Of a stretch of DNA of 37,738 nt, positions 21,389 through 29,094 are shown one piece after another. Numbering within the stretch: position 1 is the stretch's first letter; every line of letters begins with the position of its first letter. Below the pieces are notes generated by a model that saw only the letters and a list, made by a program, of their open reading frames with translations, had not been told where the DNA came from and searched no databases. The position numbers and the translations under genes were made by a program. This stretch comes from Granulosicoccus sp. (GTDB lineage: Bacteria; Pseudomonadota; Gammaproteobacteria; Granulosicoccales; Granulosicoccaceae): positions 1-37,738 of the forward strand of contig JABDKN010000097.1 in NCBI GenBank assembly GCA_013002205.1. Direction: 5' to 3'.

Positions 21389-22048
21389 TCAGCTGGTGCT
21401 CTCGGCAGAGTCGCCTGCCGTATCACCGGGAAGTGCCAACTCATTGAGCTTCATGGTCAGTCCTTCACGATTGGCGACGTACTGACTGGCCTGGGCGGTT
21501 TTGTAGGCATCGCGCGCTGCCTGCAGATCGCCAGTCATCATCAGCAAATCGCCCCGCGCCTCTTCAACCAGGCCGGTGAAGGACTCCGGATACGTGCCAG
21601 GCAGACTGGCAAGCCCTGCAGCGGCATCGCCACTGGCACCCTGCACTCTGGCCAGACGCACCCTGGCGATCAACTGCACATCTTCCTGGGGTGCATGGCT
21701 GCTTACCCATTCCAGTCGCCGCATCGCATCGGCAAGATTACCGGCTTCGACGGCTGCCCGCGCTGCTGCCATGTTCGCATACGCACTGTAGAGTTTGCCC
21801 GGTTGGTCATCCGTCAACTCATCAGCCAACGAGGCGGCAGCAGCGGCATCGCCGCCATCCAGCGCTTCGATGGTGCGACTGTAGATATCACTGGCGATGA
21901 CCGCCTGTTTCTCCTGATAGCCTGTCCAGAATGTCCAGCCACCGATGAGACCAGCACCCAGCACCACTCCCGTGATCACGGCTCTGCCGTTCTCTGCCCA
22001 CCACGCTTTCAGCGCTTCGACCTGCTGCTCTTCTGTTTCGTAATCCAC
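21389..22048 (-). CDS. yfgM: YfgM/RcsB-interacting TPR inner membrane protein
   Basis: A 219-residue membrane-tethered tetratricopeptide protein; in E. coli YfgM associates with PpiD at the Sec translocon and influences envelope stress. The N-terminus (EEQQVEALKAWWAENG) and the single membrane segment (about 22-41) match the family, and the remainder is alpha-helical with TPR-like ASLADELTDD and MAAARAAVEAGN repeats. The GTG start has GGAG eight bases upstream. It lies between hisS and bamB as in E. coli. Confidence 0.9.
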   Translation of the reverse strand: MDYETEEQQVEALKAWWAENGRAVITGVVLGAGLIGGWTFWTGYQEKQAVIASDIYSRTIEALDGGDAAAAASLADELTDDQPGKLYSAYANMAAARAAVEAGNLADAMRRLEWVSSHAPQEDVQLIARVRLARVQGASGDAAAGLASLPGTYPESFTGLVEEARGDLLMMTGDLQAARDAYKTAQASQYVANREGLTMKLNELALPGDTAGDSAESTS

Positions 22049-22127
22049 GTATTTTCTCCACGCGCTGTGGGCGTCAAACCAGTCCGCTTGACCTTGTGCT
22101 CGTCGCCCGATTCAAATCATTTTTCCA

Positions 22128-22147
22128 GTGCTGCGTTGTTGCAGCAC
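22128..22147. repeat. Perfect 7-bp hairpin between hisS and yfgM
   Basis: GTGCTGC, loop GTTGTT, GCAGCAC. In the minus-strand transcript it follows the hisS stop within a few bases and is followed by an A-rich stretch, not U-rich, so it is not a standard intrinsic terminator. It may protect the 3' end of hisS mRNA or adjust expression of the distal genes. Confidence 0.45.
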
Positions 22148-22151
22148 CGAT

Positions 22152-23438
22152 TCAGTCAATCTGCTCCAGCAGCCGTTGCAGCGTCTCACCCAATTGCAGC
22201 GCAGGCACACTGGTCTGCTCATGAGGTCCCCGCAATGGCTTGACGGTCACGTATCCATTCGCCAGTTCATCACTGCCAATGATGGCAGCCAGCGATGCGC
22301 CACTCTTGTCTGCCTTGCGAAACTGGCTCTTCAGGCTGCCCGCTGCCGTATTGTGCACCACCGCGCAATCAGGCAACAATGCGCGAATCGTTTCGGCCAG
22401 TGCCAGCGAATCCGCAGCAGCCACTTCGTCGGTACCGATGACGAACACATCAGGTGCGTGCTGTGCGGGGCTGACGCCAAGTTTGTCCATCAGGGCAATC
22501 ACGCGTTCCATGCCCAGGGCCCAGCCGACACCCGGCATGGCCTTGGCACCCAGCTCGGTCAACAACCCGTCATATCGTCCACCGGCACACACCGCAGACT
22601 GGGCCCCGAGTTCACTGGTGGTCCATTCGAAAACCGTATGACTGTAGTAGTCCAGACCGCGAACCAGGCGTGGATTGACGACGGCGTCTATACCGCTACC
22701 CTGCAGCAGCGCCTGCAACTGCTCGAAGTGCATCAGAGATGCCTCGCTCAGACTTTCCCGAAGCGCGGGCGCCGCCTCGATCACGGCCTGCATCGCCGGG
22801 TTCTTGCTGTCCAGGATTCGCAGCGGATTCCGCTCCAGCCGCCGCAGACTGTCCTCGTCCAGTGTCTCACGATGCGACTCGAAATAGGCAACCAGTGTGT
22901 CACGATAACGTGTCCGATCCTCATTATCGCCCAGCGTGTTGATCTCCAGTTGCATGCCCTTGTCGATGCCCAGCTCGCGCCAGAGCCGCGCACTGAGCAA
23001 TATCAGCTCCGCCTCGATGGCCGGACCTGCCAGGCCATAGACTTCAGCACCCACCTGGAAGAATTGTCGCTGCCGGCCCAGTTGCGGCCGTTCATAACGA
23101 AACATCGGCCCGGTATACCAGATCCGGTTGACACTGCCCGGCTGTAACAGGCCGTTCTCGATCGCTGCGCGGACACAGCCGGCCGTATTCTCGGGTCGCA
23201 GCGATATCGACTCGCCTTTCCGGTCGGAGAATGTGTACATCTCCTTTTCGACGATATCCGTCGCTTCGCCGATCGAGCGCGTGAACAGGCTGGTTCGTTC
23301 CAGCAGCGGCGTACGAATCTCCCCGTAGCCATAGGCACACATGGCATGGCGCACGGCGGACTCCAGCTGCTGCCATGGAGCAATGGCCTGTGGCAGCAGA
23401 TCCGGCATGCCACGCAAGCGAGTGAACTGGGTTTTCAT
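22152..23438 (-). CDS. hisS: Histidyl-tRNA synthetase
   Basis: Class II synthetase charging tRNA-His. In 428 residues: motif 1 region at the N-terminus, RPENTAG at 81-87, motif 2 FRYERPQLGR at 113-122, the histidine-specific LVRGLDYYSHTVFE at 258-271, motif 3 near GWALGMERV, and the C-terminal anticodon-binding domain. ATG 23438 lies 24 bases after pilF. The usual rodZ and ispG genes between pilF and hisS are absent. Confidence 0.97.
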   Translation of the reverse strand: MKTQFTRLRGMPDLLPQAIAPWQQLESAVRHAMCAYGYGEIRTPLLERTSLFTRSIGEATDIVEKEMYTFSDRKGESISLRPENTAGCVRAAIENGLLQPGSVNRIWYTGPMFRYERPQLGRQRQFFQVGAEVYGLAGPAIEAELILLSARLWRELGIDKGMQLEINTLGDNEDRTRYRDTLVAYFESHRETLDEDSLRRLERNPLRILDSKNPAMQAVIEAAPALRESLSEASLMHFEQLQALLQGSGIDAVVNPRLVRGLDYYSHTVFEWTTSELGAQSAVCAGGRYDGLLTELGAKAMPGVGWALGMERVIALMDKLGVSPAQHAPDVFVIGTDEVAAADSLALAETIRALLPDCAVVHNTAAGSLKSQFRKADKSGASLAAIIGSDELANGYVTVKPLRGPHEQTSVPALQLGETLQRLLEQID

Positions 23439-23462
23439 GATGTCGGCAACCGGTGCTGCAGG

Positions 23463-24227
23463 CTAGCGAATCGGCCGCGACAGGTATTCGCCGGCTTCCT
23501 GCGAGGCGGGGAACTGATTGAGAAGCCTGCTGGCAAAGGCCTCTGCGCTGGACAGATCACCGGCATCACGTTTGATCTTGAGGCCCAGCCACAGACTTTC
23601 CGCAGTCTCGGGCCCGTAGGCCTTGTAACGCTGGTAATAGGCATCAGCCACCGTCAGACGCTGCTTGCGATGCATCAGGTCAGCCATGTGCAGGTAGGCG
23701 TTGGCAAACTGCGGATTGACCCGCAATGCTTCGCGCAGGTAGCCCTCGGCATCATCCAGGCGATTCCCATCCAGCATGCACAGGCCGGCGTTGTCCAGGG
23801 CAAACTCCGGCGTCCGGTAATACGGATTGTCGGCAGCTGCACGAAACTGCTTTTGCGCATCGTCAAACCGGGCTATCTCACACAGGTAGATACCATAGCT
23901 GTTGCGGTGTTCTGCCTCATCAGGTTCGAGTTCCAGCGCACGCTTGAAATGCACATCGGCACTGGTCGGGTTCTGCACGCGAAACTGCAGCTTGGCGTAG
24001 GTAACATGTGCCAGGGCGTTGCTGTCGTCCTGATCCAAGGCCTTCAGTAGTTTTTCCCGCGCCTGATCCAGCTCACCACGCTGCAGATACTGTGCGCCCA
24101 ACTGAGCGTTGTACTGCGCGGCATCCCGGCGTTTCTCGAGACTGGTTTCCCCACTGCCGGCACATCCCTGCAGCATGAGCAGCAGGCCAGCCAACGCCAG
24201 ACTCGTAAACTTAGCTGTCATGTTCAT
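23463..24227 (-). CDS. pilF: Type IV pilus biogenesis/stability lipoprotein PilF (PilW)
   Basis: Outer-membrane TPR lipoprotein that acts as the pilotin for the PilQ secretin. The 254-residue protein has a lipoprotein signal with lipobox LMLQGC (C22) and about six TPR units (for example YNAQLGAQYLQRGELDQARE, HVTYAKLQ, NSYGIYLCE, ALDNAGLCMLDG). The NSYG and NAG-C patterns are typical of PilF. The start ATG overlaps the rlmN stop (ATGA). Together with pilZ at 2569 it indicates that the organism makes type IV pili. Confidence 0.93.
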   Translation of the reverse strand: MNMTAKFTSLALAGLLLMLQGCAGSGETSLEKRRDAAQYNAQLGAQYLQRGELDQAREKLLKALDQDDSNALAHVTYAKLQFRVQNPTSADVHFKRALELEPDEAEHRNSYGIYLCEIARFDDAQKQFRAAADNPYYRTPEFALDNAGLCMLDGNRLDDAEGYLREALRVNPQFANAYLHMADLMHRKQRLTVADAYYQRYKAYGPETAESLWLGLKIKRDAGDLSSAEAFASRLLNQFPASQEAGEYLSRPIR

Positions 24228-25351
24228 CGAACCTGTTCTCCAAATCGTGGCTCCATGAATTTCACGTGCCGTTTGCTGCGGTCGTCGATATCCCCGGCCA
24301 GCTGCCCGCAGGCAGCATCGATGTCATCGCCACGCGTGGTTCGCTTGAGCGTGAGAATACCGGCATCAGTCAGGATCCGGGCGAACCGTTCCACCGCATT
24401 TCTCGAGGATCGCTGGTAGCCGGATTGCGGAAACGGATTGAATGGAATCAAGTTGACCTTTGCGGGGAAGCCACGCAACAGCTCTGCCAATTCGTAGGCC
24501 TGAGCCGCCTGATCATTGACGCCTGCGAGCATGACATATTCAAACAGTACGTGTTTTCGGCGCTGTGACGCGGCTTCCTCGCCGTCCACATAGCGCCAGC
24601 AGGCCTCCATCAGGGCCTTGATCGGGTACTTGCGGTTGATGGGCACCAGCTCGTTGCGCAGTGCATCGTTTGGCGCGTGCAGCGATACCGCCAGTGACAC
24701 ATCTACCTCGGCAGTCAGTTTGTCCATGGCCGGAATGACACCGGATGTGCTGACGGTGACTCGCCGCTTGCTCAGTCCATACGCAAGATCATCCATCATC
24801 AGATTCAGTGAGCAGACCAGCTGTCGGTAGTTCAGCAGTGGTTCACCCATGCCCATCATCACGATATTGGTAATGCGCTGATGACGTGTAGCCGGCTCCT
24901 GCGCCAGCAGGTTGGTGGCGAGCCAGACCTGTCCGATGATTTCGGAGACGCTGAGGTTGCGATTGAATCCCTGTCGTCCCGTGGAGCAGAACGAGCAGTC
25001 CAGTGCACACCCGACCTGCGAAGAGACGCACAGCGTGCCGCGCTCACTCTCCGGGATATAAACCGTCTCGATGCAGTTTCCGTCGTGCAGTTCGAACAGC
25101 CATTTTGCGGTACCGTCGCGACTGAGCTGCGACTGCTGCACAGTCGGCAAGCGCGTACTTGCCCGCTCCTGCAGCATGGCCCGGGTGGCCCTCGAGATGT
25201 CCGTCATCTCACTGAAATCACGCACATTGTGCTGATACAGCCACTTGAGAATCTGCCTGGCACGGAACGGCTTCTCGCCCTCACTCACCAGAAATTCGGT
25301 GAGTGCCAGGCGATCCATGTCGAACAGGTTGACAAGCGCTGTATTGGTCAT
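24224..25351 (-). CDS. rlmN: Dual-specificity RNA methyltransferase RlmN
   Basis: Radical-SAM enzyme that methylates C2 of A2503 in 23S rRNA and A37 in some tRNAs. In 375 residues the [4Fe-4S] ligands are C115, C119 and C122 (C-x3-C-x2-C), with the GEPLLNY SAM motif. The methyl-carrying cysteine region AACGQL (C348) is near the C-terminus. The ndk-rlmN-pilF order is conserved in gammaproteobacteria. The gene is 54 bases downstream of ndk and translationally coupled to pilF. Confidence 0.96.
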   Translation of the reverse strand: MTNTALVNLFDMDRLALTEFLVSEGEKPFRARQILKWLYQHNVRDFSEMTDISRATRAMLQERASTRLPTVQQSQLSRDGTAKWLFELHDGNCIETVYIPESERGTLCVSSQVGCALDCSFCSTGRQGFNRNLSVSEIIGQVWLATNLLAQEPATRHQRITNIVMMGMGEPLLNYRQLVCSLNLMMDDLAYGLSKRRVTVSTSGVIPAMDKLTAEVDVSLAVSLHAPNDALRNELVPINRKYPIKALMEACWRYVDGEEAASQRRKHVLFEYVMLAGVNDQAAQAYELAELLRGFPAKVNLIPFNPFPQSGYQRSSRNAVERFARILTDAGILTLKRTTRGDDIDAACGQLAGDIDDRSKRHVKFMEPRFGEQVR

Positions 25352-25405
25352 GACCAGAGCGGTCCGTGGTCTATCAGGCGGTGCGGCAATGCCGTGGCCT
25401 GGCTA

Positions 25406-25837
25406 TCAGCGAGTGCGCGGGCACACACCGTCGTCACCGAAGAAGAAGGCAATCTCCTGGGCGGCAGTTTCCGGTGCGTCCGAGCCATGACAGGCATTTT
25501 CATCGATGGACGTGGCAAAACGCTGGCGAATGGTGCCTTCGGCGGCTTCCGCCGGATTGGTTGCACCCATGACATCACGATGAGCCAGTACGGCATTCTC
25601 ACCCTCGAGTACCTGGACCATCACCGGACCGGACGTCATGAAGCTGACCAGGTCATTGTAGAACGGACGTTCCTTGTGCACCGCATAGAACTCACCAGCC
25701 TGCTCCCGGGAGAGGTGCATCATGCGCGCAGCAACGATCTGCAGGCCTGCTGTCTCGAAGGCTGTGTAGATCTCACCAATGACGTTTTTTGCCACGGCAT
25801 CCGGTTTGATGATGGATAGGGTGCGTTCGACAGCCAT
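25406..25837 (-). CDS. ndk: Nucleoside diphosphate kinase
   Basis: Equilibrates nucleoside triphosphate pools through a phosphohistidine intermediate. The protein has 143 residues. The active-site H117 lies in [11 protein letters not shown], where Cys replaces the usual Val before the histidine. IIKPDAV is near the N-terminus. ATG 25837 has AGGAG seven bases upstream. A TATAAT box lies about 45 bases before the start. Confidence 0.97.
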   Translation of the reverse strand: MAVERTLSIIKPDAVAKNVIGEIYTAFETAGLQIVAARMMHLSREQAGEFYAVHKERPFYNDLVSFMTSGPVMVQVLEGENAVLAHRDVMGATNPAEAAEGTIRQRFATSIDENACHGSDAPETAAQEIAFFFGDDGVCPRTR

Positions 25838-25881
25838 GCGGCTCTCCTGAAGGGATTGAAATGGAATTCGGTCAACCCACC

Positions 25882-25887
25882 ATTATA
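25882..25887 (-). promoter_or_regulatory. Consensus -10 element (TATAAT) upstream of ndk
   Basis: On the minus strand, a perfect TATAAT sits between the proteasome-like gene and ndk; GACAGT at 17 bases is a poor -35. It would drive ndk-rlmN-pilF with a leader of about 35 bases and would overlap the end of the upstream gene. Confidence 0.45.
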
Positions 25888-25902
25888 GCGGAATTGATGT
25901 CC

Positions 25903-26487
25903 CTACTGTCTTTCGGAATGCGTCAACTTGACCGTCTTGAAGGTCAATGGCAACTGTGAAGAGGTATCGAAGGCGGCACCGGCCTCCGCCCCTGCACGGG
26001 CGATGTCCTTTGCCGACTTGAACCGATCGTACACGGCATGCATGGCGCCAAGCGCGTAACACGCCCCGGAACCTACGGCCCAGAACCGTGTGTATTCGTA
26101 CACCTCGCGCAGGGAAAACAGCGCAAAGATCCCGTTGGGATTGACGAATACGGCGTCTATCTGACTGGTTTCGTACGGATCCTCGTCCGCATCCTTCGAA
26201 TTCAGGAAATAATGCTCCTTGAGCACCGGGTGCAGACGAATCAGCGTGTCGAACGTCGAGTCACGGGTTGAAAAATCGGCAGCCACATCCTTGTTGTTGA
26301 AGGCTCGTTCAGCGACCAGCGTATGTGCAGCGCTGCCCACGATGCCCATTTGTGTCTTGCCGAATGTCTGGATCTTGGAGTGATGGAAGTCCATCGAACT
26401 GTCCAGACGGACATCGCCGAAGGTGGTCAGCGTATCAGCGGCAATACAAGCGGTTCGACCTTTGCGAGCCACGACGATGGTAGACAA
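25903..26487 (-). CDS. Proteasome-family (HslV/BPH-like) N-terminal nucleophile hydrolase
   Basis: A 194-residue protein with the proteasome beta-subunit fold signature: STIVVARKG, then CIAADTLTTFGD, HHSKI and MGIVGSAAH. With translation from the TTG at 26487 (AAGAG eight bases upstream) and removal of fMet, the first residue is Ser, and the aspartate of AAD falls exactly at position 17, as in HslV and 20S beta subunits; a lysine lies at 37. This suggests a Ser-1 in place of Thr-1 nucleophile. The sequence is closer in style to bacterial proteasome homologues outside HslV (BPH/Anbu-type groups) than to HslV, and no hslU lies nearby. The frame is open to ATG 26586, which would add a 33-residue extension, but that start has no support. 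Confidence 0.75.
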   Translation of the reverse strand: MSTIVVARKGRTACIAADTLTTFGDVRLDSSMDFHHSKIQTFGKTQMGIVGSAAHTLVAERAFNNKDVAADFSTRDSTFDTLIRLHPVLKEHYFLNSKDADEDPYETSQIDAVFVNPNGIFALFSLREVYEYTRFWAVGSGACYALGAMHAVYDRFKSAKDIARAGAEAGAAFDTSSQLPLTFKTVKLTHSERQ

Positions 26488-26644
26488 GGCAATTTTCTCT
26501 TCGATTAAGTGATTGAAACGTAATAAGTGGTTGACACAACAGTGGGCGATCGCGAATTTGTCGATCGTGTTGTCCGCTCCCGACATGATGCGGGCAAAAC
26601 ACGGACAGGGGACGGGAGACGCTCACATTTCCTACGCCAAACGC

Positions 26645-27166
26645 TCAGGAATCGTCGTTTCTGCCGGGTACATCAGTGCCGGGCAGCAGTGAGAGCTGAT
26701 TGGCCGCCTGCCCGGGCGATCTTTCCAGCGTGTCGATTGCCTCACGAAATGCGGCCGCATCCTCAAACTGCCGATACACCGACGCAAACCGTATATAGGC
26801 AACCTCGTCCAGCTGCTTCAATTCTTCCATCACCCATTCTCCGATGCGACGGGCATCGATCTCGCGTTCTCCCGCCACCAGGCAGCGGTGTTTGACTCGC
26901 GCGACGGCATCGTCGATGCGTCCAACGCTAACCGGGCGTTTCTCCAGGGATTTCTGGAATCCCGCCTGCAATTTGATATCGGAAAACGGCTCCCTGTTGC
27001 CTCGCGACTTGACGACCCGGGGAAGGTTGAGTTCGGCCGTCTCGTAGGTCGTGAACCGCTCTTCACACTCGGTGCATTCCCGTCGCCGGCGCACCTGATC
27101 GTTGTCCCCGACAAGTCTTGAATCCACAACGCGCGTATCGATAGCGCCACAGAACGGGCACCGCAT
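26645..27166 (-). CDS. nrdR: Transcriptional repressor NrdR
   Basis: Zinc-ribbon/ATP-cone regulator that represses ribonucleotide reductase genes according to ATP/dATP levels. In 173 residues the zinc ligands C3, C6, C31 and C34 frame the DNA-binding ribbon, and the ATP-cone follows (about 49-139, [16 protein letters not shown] onward). Start ATG 27166 has GGAGG nine bases upstream and gives the invariant MRCPFCG; longer frames are not family-like. It is divergent from mdh, and the proteasome-like gene follows 157 bases downstream. Confidence 0.96.
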   Translation of the reverse strand: MRCPFCGAIDTRVVDSRLVGDNDQVRRRRECTECEERFTTYETAELNLPRVVKSRGNREPFSDIKLQAGFQKSLEKRPVSVGRIDDAVARVKHRCLVAGEREIDARRIGEWVMEELKQLDEVAYIRFASVYRQFEDAAAFREAIDTLERSPGQAANQLSLLPGTDVPGRNDDS

Positions 27167-27214
27167 GCGTGCAAACCTCCAGATGATGGGCGTCAGACAG
27201 TTGCCGCAGGGTAT

Positions 27215-27228
27215 CACAGGCGCCTGTG
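27215..27228. promoter_or_regulatory. Palindrome between nrdR and mdh (CACAGGCGCCTGTG)
   Basis: A perfect 14-bp palindrome in the divergent nrdR/mdh gap, about 50 bases before the nrdR start. It shares the core GGCGCCTGT with the inverted repeat at 27323-27338. It does not match the NrdR box. A dimeric regulator site is possible but untested. Confidence 0.35.
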
Positions 27229-27322
27229 TTAACATGCTGCCGCGCCCAATCCTGCTGGCTGCGACCGAACACTGGACGGCCTGTCTTCTGACACACCGCC
27301 CCGACGCCGCCAACACGACGGC

Positions 27323-27338
27323 GCCTGTATCGACAGGC
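27323..27338. promoter_or_regulatory. Inverted repeat upstream of mdh (GCCTGT-ATCG-ACAGGC)
   Basis: Six-base perfect arms with a four-base spacer, about 70 bases before the mdh start. The arm sequence is the same as in the palindrome at 27215-27228, which favours two sites for one factor over two chance hairpins. Confidence 0.35.
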
Positions 27339-27405
27339 ATGCTTGTACACCGTCACTGGCTTGTCCTGACGAACCTATCGCGAATCATTAAAGGATGCAT
27401 TGACC

Positions 27406-28389
27406 ATGAGCCAGCCGAAACGCGTCGCCATTACCGGCGCTGCCGGACAGATCTGCTATTCCATGTTATTTCGTATTGCTGCGGGCGATATCTACGGACC
27501 TGACCAGCCCGTCAGCCTTCACCTGCTGGAGATTACACCCGCACTGGGCATGCTGGAAGCTGTCAAGATGGAGCTGGATGACTGCGCCTTCCCCTTGCTC
27601 AATGATGTCATTGTCACCGATGACCCCAAAGTGGCTCTCAACAAGGTGGATGCTGCCCTGTTCGTCGGTGCCAAACCTCGTGGACCGGGTATGGAACGCA
27701 GTGATCTGATCACCGACAATGGCAAGATATTCAGCGCGCTGGGAGCGGTACTCAATGAGGTAGGCTCCCCGGACTGCAAGGTGTGTGTGGTGGGTAACCC
27801 GGCCAATACCAACGCCTACATCCTGAAAGCCAATGCGCCGAACATCGACCCGCGTAATATCACCGCATTGACGCGTCTGGATCACAATCGTGCATTGTCG
27901 CAACTGGCAAACAAGACGGGTTCACGTGTCGCGGAGATCAATCGCATGGTCATCTGGGGAAATCACTCGACCACGCAGGTGCCGGATATCTCCTATGCCA
28001 CCATCAATGGCAAGGCTGCCAGCGACCTGGTAGACACTGACTGGTCACAGAATGAGTTTATCCCGACGGTCGCCAAGCGAGGCGCTGCCGTCATCAATGC
28101 CCGCGGCAGTTCCAGCGCCGCCTCTGCTGCCAATGGTGTAATCGATCATATGGCCAGCTGGATCGGCGGCACTCCCGATGGTGACTGGGTCAGCATGGCC
28201 GTTCCCAGCGACGGCAGTTATGGCATCGACGAGGGGATGATCTACTCGTTTCCGGTCGAATGCAGGAACGGCGACTACAGTATCGTCAGCGACCTGGACG
28301 TCAGCGATTTCATTCGCGAAAAGATGATGGCCAGCCAGCAGGAGCTGCGCGAAGAACGTGACACAGTAGCTGCCCTGCTACCCGCTTAG
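27406..28389 (+). CDS. mdh: Malate dehydrogenase (type 2, LDH/MDH superfamily)
   Basis: NAD-dependent oxidation of malate to oxaloacetate in the TCA cycle. The 327-residue protein has GAAGQICYS at 11-19 (cofactor loop; C17 replaces the usual glycine), substrate arginines near R92 and R98, the catalytic pair D159/H187 ([19 protein letters not shown]), and R162. The length and motifs fit the group found in many proteobacteria and in plant chloroplasts/cytosol, not the E. coli type. ATG 27406 is preferred over the in-frame TTG six bases earlier; AAGGA lies upstream. It converges with msrQ. Confidence 0.96.
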   Translation: MSQPKRVAITGAAGQICYSMLFRIAAGDIYGPDQPVSLHLLEITPALGMLEAVKMELDDCAFPLLNDVIVTDDPKVALNKVDAALFVGAKPRGPGMERSDLITDNGKIFSALGAVLNEVGSPDCKVCVVGNPANTNAYILKANAPNIDPRNITALTRLDHNRALSQLANKTGSRVAEINRMVIWGNHSTTQVPDISYATINGKAASDLVDTDWSQNEFIPTVAKRGAAVINARGSSSAASAANGVIDHMASWIGGTPDGDWVSMAVPSDGSYGIDEGMIYSFPVECRNGDYSIVSDLDVSDFIREKMMASQQELREERDTVAALLPA

Positions 28390-28412
28390 GCAGTACCCGG
28401 CCAGGTCTGCCA

Positions 28413-28454
28413 CCCTTTCTCCAAAGGGCAAACAGGCCTGGCCCTGCAAGGGCC
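28413..28454. terminator. Pair of GC-rich hairpins between convergent mdh and msrQ
   Basis: Hairpin 1: CCCTTT-CTCC-AAAGGG (28413-28428). Hairpin 2: GGCCCT-GCA-AGGGCC (28440-28454), extendable on each side. They fill most of the 79-bp convergent gap, where both transcripts must stop. No U-tract follows in either direction, so a bidirectional terminator is inferred from position and structure only. Confidence 0.4.
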
Positions 28455-28468
28455 GGCATGACAGAGGC

Positions 28469-29083
28469 TCATGTCTGGCGCAGCAGTCGCATGAAGCGCA
28501 TTGTGAAAAGACCCAGTAACAGCGCCAGATACACCAGGGGTTCGAGTAGATCCCCTTTGGCCAGCCACACGTAGTGCACCACCGCTGCCGCACCTGCCAG
28601 ATAGACACCGCGGTGCAGAATGCTCCAGCGTCGGCCCAGACGCCGCACCATCTTCCGGGTCGAGGTCGCGGCCAGCGGAACCAGAATCAGGAACGCCAGC
28701 GTACCGGCCACGATGTAGGGTCGTTCGGAGAGGTCTTCCCAGATGGCTGCCAGATCAAGCTGTTGATCCAGAAACAGATAGATCGACACGTGCAGGACGG
28801 CGTAGAAAAAAGCGAACAGACCGAGCATGCGCCGCAGCCTGATGGGCCAGGTGTCTTTCAATAACCAGCGCAGGGGGGTCAGGGACAGACTGATCAGCAG
28901 CAGTCTTATCGCCAGCGTGCCGGTCTGGTCAGTCAGTGATTCAATCGGATTGGGCCCCAGGGCACCTGTGAACAGGGCGTGCAACAGATACACGAATGGC
29001 GTCAGAGCCAGCACGAAGACAACCGGTTTGAGCCAGGACGACCAGCGCACTCCCGGCGCGATTCTCACAACGATGCTGTGCAC
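28469..29083 (-). CDS. msrQ: Heme-binding membrane subunit MsrQ of methionine sulfoxide reductase
   Basis: Inner-membrane cytochrome b-type protein (204 residues, about five to six hydrophobic segments) passing electrons from the quinone pool to MsrP for repair of oxidised periplasmic proteins. Family features: a GPNPIESL-type loop with TG after it, the LLLISLSLTPLRWL helix, RRMLGLFAFFYAVLHVSIY with a heme-ligand histidine, and WSILHRGVYLAGAAAVVHYVW with further histidines. The start is GTG, 11 bases after msrP, giving the standard msrPQ operon. Confidence 0.94.
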   Translation of the reverse strand: MHSIVVRIAPGVRWSSWLKPVVFVLALTPFVYLLHALFTGALGPNPIESLTDQTGTLAIRLLLISLSLTPLRWLLKDTWPIRLRRMLGLFAFFYAVLHVSIYLFLDQQLDLAAIWEDLSERPYIVAGTLAFLILVPLAATSTRKMVRRLGRRWSILHRGVYLAGAAAVVHYVWLAKGDLLEPLVYLALLLGLFTMRFMRLLRQT

Positions 29084-29094
29084 GAACTGAATCG

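Noticed and set aside
22128-23147. 339-residue plus-strand frame
   Set aside because: Antisense to hisS; composition reflects third-position GC bias, no domain is visible.
24881-25819. 312-residue plus-strand frame
   Set aside because: Antisense to rlmN and ndk, no ribosome binding site or recognisable motif.
26488-26586. 33-residue N-terminal extension (propeptide) of the proteasome-like protein
   Set aside because: No ribosome binding site before ATG 26586, no Gly-Thr processing site, and the TTG start puts the catalytic aspartate in register.
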